DNA of 64,000 nucleotides from Tillandsia leiboldiana (lineage: Eukaryota > Streptophyta > Magnoliopsida > Poales > Bromeliaceae), in assembly GCA_029204045.2 (NCBI GenBank), contig CM055071.1, positions 16,637,161 through 16,701,160 on the forward strand, in the 5' to 3' direction. Every line of letters begins with the position of its first letter. Position 1 is the stretch's first letter. The notes under the pieces are model-generated. The model searched no databases, was not told the DNA's origin, and saw only the letters and a list, made by a program, of their open reading frames with translations. Position numbers and translations under genes: made by a program. Positions 56,331 to 64,000 of the stretch are shown one piece after another.

Positions 56331-59070
56331 CAACTCCAACAATCTGCCCCCTCCTGCCGCACTTCCCGGACCACCCCGCACCGGCCGCCGCCTCGCTTTT
56401 GCCGGAAAAGAGAGATCAAGAATCACCTCGATCTCTCGGGTTGCGGGAGGAAGGTGCTGCGAAGGACCCTGGTCGACCCAGCCTCTGCCTGTGGAGTCCC
56501 TCGCGAAGCCGCGTCCGAGCCCGAGTGAAGCCAGCCCCGGCCGCCGCCGTGCGCCGCCGCGGCGAGCTTCCTCATCCTTGATCTTTCCGGCGAAGGTAAG
56601 CTCTCGGGATCTTCTCGTTATTTTGGTACAAGGACCCTACAGATGGGTTTCTGACATCACGGACGCCCCCTCGGTACAGGGCCCAGCTGCGGCCGCCGTC
56701 ACGATCACCGGCGGGAGCAACCCCGCCGGATTATCGTTCTCGTGACCGATCCCAAGTGCCACCACCATCCGACCGCCCGGCGCGAGATCAGAGCCGTTGG
56801 ATCACCTCCTCTCGAGGACTGCAACCTCTCCACAAGACTTGCGGGTGATCGGACGAAGATCGGGCTCACGCAAGCCAGCCCTAGAAACCCGACCTTGGCG
56901 TTTTCGCCGATCGCCGCCGTCCGGCGCCGCCGCGGCTTCCCGATACCGGCCACCTCTGCTGGAAGCATCCTGGTGGGGTGGGGATCAGCTCGGTCCATCT
57001 TGCTCCGGCCCGGACCGCCGCGCCGGAAATCCGCCATTGTTGGCCATTGAGGTTTTCCCGAGCTCCTCCGCCGCGCCACGCCGCCGCCTCGGGTCGCCCG
57101 GAAACCACTCAGGTAGGCTCCTATGATCCTCTAGAGTCTTTCCATCGTGTTGCATGAGGATCTTGACGTCGGGTTTCTTGCCACCACAGTCGCACCCGAA
57201 TTGCCTTCAAGCTTAGCTCCGGCGATCCCCGGCGACTCGGGACTCCGGCAACCATCCAGGTAAGACCTAGATGACTTCCTCTCACCCCCCATTGTTTAGT
57301 TGGGTCAAAAAGGGCCCCGGTTTCATGGACTTATTCCTGGCACCCGAAATCACCACTACGAGCTTAGCTCCGGCCGCCGCCGCCTCCGGCCGCCGGGGCT
57401 CGACCCCGCATGGACCCGAGACCTCCTGGGCACCTCTTCTAACTGATGCTCACCTTGGTTCCAGGCCCGAGCCACTGTCGTTCCAAGAACACCAAACCGA
57501 GCCTTGATCCAAACTTGGGTGCTGCTCCGGCCGTCTCTCCGGCCGGCCTCCGGCGCGTGCAAGGTGAGCACACCACTCCTCTGTTATTACTGAACCCCAT
57601 GCTCCAGTTAGATCACTTGTAGATCAAGTATATATTAAGCCGCAACATTACTAATTTGGAGCCCTTGTGTTTATGGGACAACTTGTAAATGGGCCTGGTC
57701 TCGGCCCAAATATTGTGAGCACGGCCTCCGTCTCGACGTAACGAACGCGCTGAAACTTACGGCGTCGTCGTTGGACCCCCGGATTTCAAGAACGAGCCGA
57801 AACGGGCAATTAAATTAATGTTGCTATGCAAATCTAAGAACATATTAGACTAAAATGTAAGTTGGACATATTAGCTGCCTTTAGATAGTGTTTTTAAATC
57901 TACTAGGCATCGGGTTAGGGTTCCGTAGGTCCTCGTTGACCGGGAATCGGACTTTGGTCGATAAATCGGCGATATTCTCCCGTTTAAGCTTTACGTTGCT
58001 GTCGGATCGTCGGGAAGGATTTGTGTGAGTCTATTACTGACCAGATCTCATTATTCAGGGCCCAGTTGCTCAGCACCAGCCTCCCAGTAGCTAGTGGGAG
58101 TCCGGGATCGGCCTACATTCAGGTGGGTCGTTTTTACTTTATTCCTAGCCTCTAAATTCTATCATATTGGACGGGACCTATTCTAAGTGTACTGGGGTTA
58201 AATAATGATGGGCGATAGCTTATGCATGTCAGCGGGTTCTCTATAGTGTTTAGCGTCGGTTACCGACGGTTGTTCTCTTTTTAACCATTATATGTCAGCA
58301 GGCCACCTTCGAGTGCGCGTATTATTACCTTGCTTTCGATTTTGCACTTTACCTCATTACTCCTGTTAATTATATTATGATACTGACATGATGGTGGTTA
58401 CGGTTACTTGGCTCGAGGTTGCCACACGTGCACCCGCGGTTTGGCCACCGCAAAGGGTGCGCTTTTCCGGAAAAGGGGTCGTAGGACCCGTGTATACCCA
58501 CGAGGTGACGTAGTGGGGCCCTTATTAGCTGTGGGGTTGAGGCGCCGAGGTGCGAGCGGAGCGACCCGCCGGTTTAGTTGTCCGGCGCGGTCGCGGGTGC
58601 TGCAGGTACGGTATGGGCCGTCGGTAGTGGACCGACGCGGCAGGGTATTACAGGATGCAGATATACAGGTTACCATTTTTTTCCCCCCCTCCTTGGGAGG
58701 GTGGTTGCCCCAGTTGTCTTCACGGTTTGTTTTACTATATTCTCATGCTTTACTACTTCTGCGTCACTGACATCCCACCTCGTGACAGGGTCCAGACGGG
58801 GAGAGAGGTAGGCGGTGGTGAGGACGGGACAGGAGCAGCTGGGTCGCTGGGGACCCTGGACTGTGTTCATTCTTTTACTCTCGCTTTTCATTACCTTGTA
58901 GTTATGTGAGTGGTTCGCGATACCCTCGTGGGGTCGGCATGGATGTCGGTACGGGCTACATTTAGTGCCCCTGGTGGAATATTTTTCCCTTTTTATTTCT
59001 ATTGGCCATTTAAAAATCAAAAAGGCAGAAGCCAAAGAAAAGATTGCGAAAACCGTTTTTTAAAAATCTA

Positions 59071-59224
59071 AGTGTCGTGTGGGCACTGGTTTCAAATCCC
59101 TGTGGATTTATGGATTGCGACAGAGATTTCAAAACTTGGTGTCGGGTGGGCACCGCTTTCAAACCTTGTGGATTTATGCTAATTTCGAAACTAGCTTTCA
59201 AAACGTAAGCGCCGGGTAGGCGCT
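59071..59224 (+). other. Three serial leader hairpins (giant LTR)
   Basis: Stems AGTGTC/GGCACT (59071-59087), GGTGTC/GGCACC (59138-59154) and AGCGCC/GGCGCT (59208-59224) are retained exactly, although surrounding bases have changed. Confidence 0.75.
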
Positions 59225-59450
59225 CTTCCAAAAACGGTGGATTTATCCTTTCCAAATTGACCGGCCATATGTTCTTCTGATATTAGTTTAGAATGCTGGT
59301 TAATTGTTGTGATTGAATGGCTGTGTATGTTGGAACATGTACTGAACGCTACGCCGTGCACGTACAGGGGAGACTCTGTCCGTTTGCAGAGTGATCCTGT
59401 ATGTGTGGCGGGTCTGGGCACGTGCCGGGGAAGAGGGGTTCTCTTTTAAA

Positions 59451-59506
<56 letters not shown>

Positions 59507-59570
59507 ACGTCAAACATTCGACTTTCATGAATCGTTTCGCTAAAACAAACCCGGGGCGTGACAGATTAAA

Positions 59571-59582
59571 TGGTATCAGAGA
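59571..59582 (+). promoter_or_regulatory. Primer-binding site of giant-LTR element
   Basis: TGGTATCAGAGA follows the LTR end by 7 nt, as in gypsy copies X and Z. Confidence 0.85.
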
Positions 59583-59941
59583 GTTTCTTTCAATCACAAC
59601 AGTTAGTGCCGACATCCGTGGACAACCCCCACATGCCTACATACGAATGAAATGGGTAGGGCATAGGACTGTAGAACGTGAGTGACCGAGGGGGGGGAAA
59701 ATGTTGAGTCCTTTCTCTCACTTTATGGTTGTTGTTAGTAGGGTAGTCTAAAGTTGACTCTTGTGATGTGTGACAGACAGGGCCCGTACTAGATCATCGG
59801 CCGGGGACACAGAGTCAGAGTCGAGTCCTTTCCCTCGCTAAGAGGTGCGATGTACCGTTGATGATTAGCAAAGACTTAAAGCCGACCTTCTTTGTGTGCA
59901 TACAGATCGAGGGCCGACTCAGCCAGCAACCGACGACGGAA

Positions 59942-60918
59942 ATGGACATCGCCGACGAAGCCAATCGCCTGCTCCGCAACCAACTGCGCGACGTGCTGGG
60001 CAACTGCTGACTCTCGCGGAGCGCCTGAACATGCTGACACAAGGAACTCCTGAGGGCGTCGACCGTGTTCCGGGGGCTGGCAGCAGAAGCGTTGTCCCCT
60101 CCGGGATGGCCACCGCCGGGCCCTCCCGACGTGCCAGGAGGGCTACTAACCTGACCGTGCACGCCAACGCAGCCGTGCGCCGGCAGGAATCGGCTTCTTA
60201 CCCGAGTCGGCCGGGGACCCCATCGGAGGGGACGGGCGAGCAAACGGCTCAGAGATACGGGCACAGACCACTCGGTGCCGACGGACGGAAGGAGCGAGAC
60301 CTAGGAGCAGAAACGTGCGTCATATCGCGCAACGCAACACCTCATGAGAGTGCCAGTGTCGGGACGGACACTATTTCCGATGTGGCAGGACGGGCCACAC
60401 GCGTTATGACGTGCCCTCTTCAGCCCCCGTCGGTCAGGAAGACCCCGGCGCCTGTCGACATGTCGAGCCAAGGGAACCGACGCCTCCACCACCATCAAGG
60501 GGGCACCGATCCAGAGAGCCGACCTAATCCACGCCCGACGCAAGCACGAAGGTCGAACGAGGGCTTAATGGGAGCGCGCACGTGCAACCGGGATCCTTGC
60601 GTCATCTGCAAGGGCGCGCACCCAGTGACGGAATGCACTTGGAGGTACCACTATTGTAACCGGTGCGGCTTGCCAGATCACAATCACCTCTCCTGCCCCC
60701 AAGGGCCCACCCCCGCCTCCGCCGCCGTGCCACCACCGCCAAGAGGAACAGAGAGCGCGGCGGTCCCCGTGCAGACAAAGAACTCGCCCGACGACCAACG
60801 ATGCGCGGACTCTTTAGACAGCAAACCCCCTCCCCAACACGCGGTGCGACGCTGGCCCAAGGATTGTGGCGCGGACTCCCCCGGCCGCCCCGGTAGACGA
60901 CGCGTCGTCCCGAAATAG
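59942..60918 (+). pseudogene. Gag remnant with two zinc knuckles
   Basis: An N-terminal piece from ATG 59942 (DEANRLLRNQLRDVLGN) resembles the Gln-rich N-terminus of gypsy X Gag but stops at TGA 60008-60010. A frame change near 60000 leads to LLTLAERLNMLTQG and a frame open to 60918. It has no recognisable capsid core, only basic Arg/Pro-rich sequence, and ends with knuckles CX2CX3HX4C (CVICKGAH...) and CX2CX4HX4C (CNRCGLPDH...). The gypsy Gag start at about 59776 has lost its ATG codons. If anything is made it could be an RNA-binding protein from the in-frame ATG 60031. Confidence 0.65.
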
Positions 60919-62088
60919 GGAATGACAGGTACTATTTCATTTTATTTTTCTATATTTTTCCTTGTTGCCTTCCCTTCCCTTGGCTATAGAAGCACCGTTT
61001 GGGCCGGAGCAACCCGACCCTACCAGACCCTTGCGAGCCCCCCCTGCCTTTAGCTCTACCTTTCGTTTCGTCGACTGTTCCGGTCTAGTGTGCTTACGGG
61101 CGAGGAAGCAGATCTAACCTTAGCGATTTGCACACCGGTACGTGAATTGCACAATCTCCGATGCACGAAATTCCGCCTTCCCGGTCCGATACCTGGGTAT
61201 TTAGTTAGGAGCGAGCCCTAGGGTGACTTGCGTTCACGAGAGAGCGCAGGGTATTGGCATAATGGGTTGGAGCCCCGAGTGTGTTTCACACAGTTGAGTC
61301 TCGTTGTTTCGGTTATTAGCCGTACGCACTCTGATTTTTGGGATCATTATTAGTGCAGGGTTAGCCGCGGCCAGGGTTTCGGCTGTGGGCTTGATGTTTC
61401 AATGGATCCAGAGTGCTCGGATCAGTTACGGTGGTTAAGGGTTAAATCACTGTTCTCTTCGTAATCGTCCAGCGGATGGCACAGCAGTAGATGACTGCTA
61501 TTGTTGCACTAGCCTCACAGTTTGCTTAGAGGTTGAACAAGTTGCCGACCTTTCAGTGTCTCCGTGTCTTATTTCGTTGGCCTATGGGCCGATAGTAACC
61601 CTGTTTGGGGGCGGATGCAAATTGACCCCACCTTTTGCTCAAATTTTGTGGATCGACGTGGACTCGCCTATGTGTTAGTCGTGGTGATGGTTGTGACCAC
61701 GAGGCGCGGTAGTAATCCTTGATAAAGGTTATGTTTTTGGCACTGAGATTGTGTGGGAGGTATGTGATATACCTTCTGATAAGAATTGCGCCCCCAACTT
61801 GTTGTTGGCGACAAACCTTTGGTATTCCGCTGTTCTTTTGGTAAGCACGTTGGCTACAGGCAACGGACTGTCGAGAGAACTGAGGAAATACTCTGCCCTG
61901 TAATGGGGAGTATCAGATTGGGTCTAAATTGGTAGCCTTAGAGTTGTAAATACCTTGCGACTGACCTGTAGCCCACGATTAGACTTTTGAGCATTCCCAT
62001 AAAGTATGACTTCAGGCTGTAAGCTCCGGGAGTGAAACTTTTTAAGTTGTAAGTTTCGGGGACGAAACTTCTTTTAAGTTGTAAGTGA
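60919..62088 (+). other. Interior spacer of giant-LTR element, no gene
   Basis: No pol homology and no long frame. The end has GTTTCGGGGACGAAACTTC, the counterpart of the motif before the gypsy LTRs, and a doubled TTTTAAGTTGTAAG word just before the LTR, so the polypurine end is recognisable but eroded. Confidence 0.7.
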
Positions 62089-64000
62089 TGTAAGAACTCG
62101 AAATATCTTATGTTAACGAGTAGTCTAAAGGGGATTTTTGACCTGGTTTTGATCGCAAAAGACCCCTGTTGGCCTATATGGTCAATCGCCAGTGTGCAAG
62201 TTGCACGAGGCAAAAAGACTAATTCCCAATCCGGACGTGACCTTGGAAATCCGAGTTGACCGTTGCGATCGTCTCATCGAACTGAACGAGATTCATATTC
62301 AGTATTTTTCGATCTGACGGTCGGATCGTCCAGAAATCGATGAAGAAGCGAGCGAATCATCGGGACCCATGTAACAGCGGCCTGCGCACAGTGCTTTTAA
62401 GTTAACACTGTAGATGAATAGTAACCCCCAACCTTCGACACCCCGACGAATGCAACGCTGACTGTTTCACTGTCCGGATTCCGAACCTGGTGATCCAGGT
62501 AGTCGTTTTGAATGGTTTCGTCATTTTGGACGCAATGACACTGACAGAATTTTCGTTTGACGACCCTAGAGTCTCGAAAAGCGTGATAACTGTATTTGGG
62601 CACAGTACTGATGGACCGAGTTTTCATCTGGGCAGTTTCTCAAAAATCGGAAATCGCTACCTGATAGGTTTCGTCGAGCTGGACGTCGTGGCGAAGCCCA
62701 TTTTTCGTTTCGACGAACAGAACATCTCGAAAAGCGTGAAATACGGAGAAATTGCAGCTTTTTGCACATGAAACCCTATAGAACCTGCCTCGGAAAGCGC
62801 GCCCCTGCATAGAGAGGGACCTAATAGTGATTGTAAGCTGCTGAGAGGACCAGGCGGGGAAAGAACAGAGTTGGAGGGACTAAATTGCAACTAGTGCTTA
62901 TATGTATATAGATATATATATACGTATAGCTTGAGCTAGGGCTTCAAAAACCCTAAGCCCCGTAGCCCCTCTCCCAGCCGCAACTCCAACAATCTGCCCC
63001 CTCCTGCCGCACTTCCCGGACCACCCCGCACCGGCCGCCGCCTCGCTTTTGCCGGAAAAGAGAGATCAAGAATCACCTCGATCTCTCGGGTTGCGGGGAG
63101 GAAGGTGCTGCGAAGGACCCTGGTCGACCCAGCCTCTGCCTGTGGAGTCCCTCGCGAAGCCGCGTCCGAGCCCGAGTGAAGCCAGCCCCGGCCGCCGCCG
63201 TGCGCCGCCGCGGCGAGCTTCCTCATCCTTGATCTTTCCGGCGAAGGTAAGCTCTCGGGATCTTCTCGTTATTTTGGTACAAGGACCCTACAGATGGGTT
63301 TCTGACATCACGGACGCCCCCTCGGTACAGGCCCAGCTGCGGCCGCCGTCACGATCACCGGCGGGAGCAACCCCGCCGGATTATCGTTCTCGTGACCGAT
63401 CCCAAGTGCCACCACCATCCGACCGCCCGGCGCGAGATCAGAGCCGTTGGATCACCTCCTCTCGAGGACTGCAACCTCTCCACAAGACTTGCGGGTGATC
63501 GGACGAAGATCGGGCTCACGCAAGCCAGCCCTAGAAACCCGACCTTGGCGTTTTCGCCGATCGCCGCCGTCCGGCGCCGCCGCGGCTTCCCGATACCGGC
63601 CACCTCTGCTGGAAGCATCCTGGTGGGGTGGGGATCAGCTCGGTCCATCTTGCTCCGGCCCGGACCGCCGCGCCGGAAATCCGCCATTGTTGGCCATTGA
63701 GGTTTTCCCGAGCTCCTCCGCCGCGCCACGCCGCCGCCTCGGGTCGCCCGGAAACCACTCAGGTAGGCTCCTATGATCCTCTAGAGTCTTTCCATCGTGT
63801 TGCATGAGGATCTTGACGTCGGGTTTCTTGCCACCACAGTCGCACCCGAATTGCCTTCAAGCTTAGCTCCGGCGATCCCCGGCGACTCGGGACTCCGGCA
63901 ACCATCCAGGTAAGACCTAGATGACTTCCTCTCACCCCCCATTGTTTAGTTTGGGTCAAAAAGGGCCCCGGTTTCATGGACTTATTCCTGGCACCCGAAA
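62089..64000 (+). repeat. Right LTR of giant-LTR element (first 1.9 kb)
   Basis: It matches 55438-57350 with about six single-base differences, some of them homopolymer length changes. It is cut by the window end. Confidence 0.95.

Larger units (their letters stand above)
55438..59563 (+). repeat. Left LTR, 4.1 kb
   Basis: The first 2.68 kb (TGTAAGAACTCG to about 58119) are unrelated to the gypsy X LTR. From CAG|GTGGGTCG (58117-58126) to the end it is closely similar to the 3' 1.4 kb of the X, Z and 3' LTRs. It includes an uninterrupted run of more than 40 A at 59451-59500 and the three hairpins. Confidence 0.92.
55438..64000 (+). mobile_element. Non-autonomous gypsy derivative with giant LTRs (open at window end)
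   Basis: The left LTR is 4,126 bp, the interior 2,525 bp, and the right LTR begins at 62089 and leaves the window. The two LTRs differ at only about six places over 1.9 kb, so the insertion is very young. AGAAC lies before the left LTR; the right flank cannot be checked. There is no pol; only a gag remnant. It inserted into SIRE copy C. The class fits a large non-autonomous LTR element (LARD or TR-GAG type) mobilised by a Tekay/Del relative. Confidence 0.88.

Noticed and set aside
56399..57507. Short frames resembling exons in the giant LTR, repeated at 63049-63776
   Set aside because: They are GC-rich leader sequence with no recognisable protein; coding potential is not supported although splice-like words occur.

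Overview
The window is nuclear DNA of a flowering plant, made almost entirely of nested and tandem LTR retrotransposons. The only cellular gene I recognise is the last exon of a 3-hydroxy-3-methylglutaryl-CoA synthase gene (4552-4779, + strand). The long LTRs with GC-rich leaders would suit a monocot, but the species cannot be fixed from the sequence. I see no rRNA or tRNA gene, no CRISPR array, and nothing bacterial.

Layout. 1-3291: no recognisable gene. 3302-4281: a short inverted-repeat transposon carrying a run of back-to-back hairpins, inside what is probably the last HMG-CoA synthase intron. 4552-4935: final exon and 3' UTR, followed by a 66-bp minisatellite. From 6527 on, elements sit inside one another: a truncated Ty3/gypsy LTR (6527-7403) is cut by a minus-strand Ty1/copia element of the SIRE/Maximus type (7404-12009). 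That is cut by a gypsy LTR remnant (12010-12229), then a minus-strand gypsy element (12230-15608), then a plus-strand SIRE element, copy A (15609-17285 and 37539-46602). Copy A holds a gypsy complex (17286-37538, TSD GAGAC, with a 100-N gap) and a complete 474-bp TRIM (37636-38109, TSD GTTTG).

Copy A shares its right LTR with a second SIRE internal region (copy B). B is fused by a microhomology junction to a third (copy C), giving a tandem A-B-C array. C is cut at 55438 by a young non-autonomous gypsy derivative whose 4.1-kb LTRs exceed its 2.5-kb interior. That interior has only a gag-type zinc-knuckle remnant, and the element runs out of the window.

Function. The gypsy elements are Tekay/Del-type chromoviruses: Gag with two zinc knuckles, protease, RT, RNase H, integrase and a C-terminal chromodomain-like tail. 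The SIRE copies carry Gag, protease, integrase, RT, RNase H and, in A and the minus-strand element, an envelope-like gene far downstream of pol. Every coding region is damaged in some way; the longest uninterrupted stretch runs from the end of gag to RT in copy C (51530-54770).

The strongest unexplained signals are non-coding. (1) The SIRE envelope-like gene looks like a self-contained transcription unit, with an LTR-like promoter array, TATA box and a leader intron, conserved in two divergent copies. (2) A 131-bp island after pol is far more conserved than pol itself. (3) Copies A and B lack protease and integrase through a precise GT...AG excision. (4) Gypsy leaders carry three serial hairpins with compensatory base changes.
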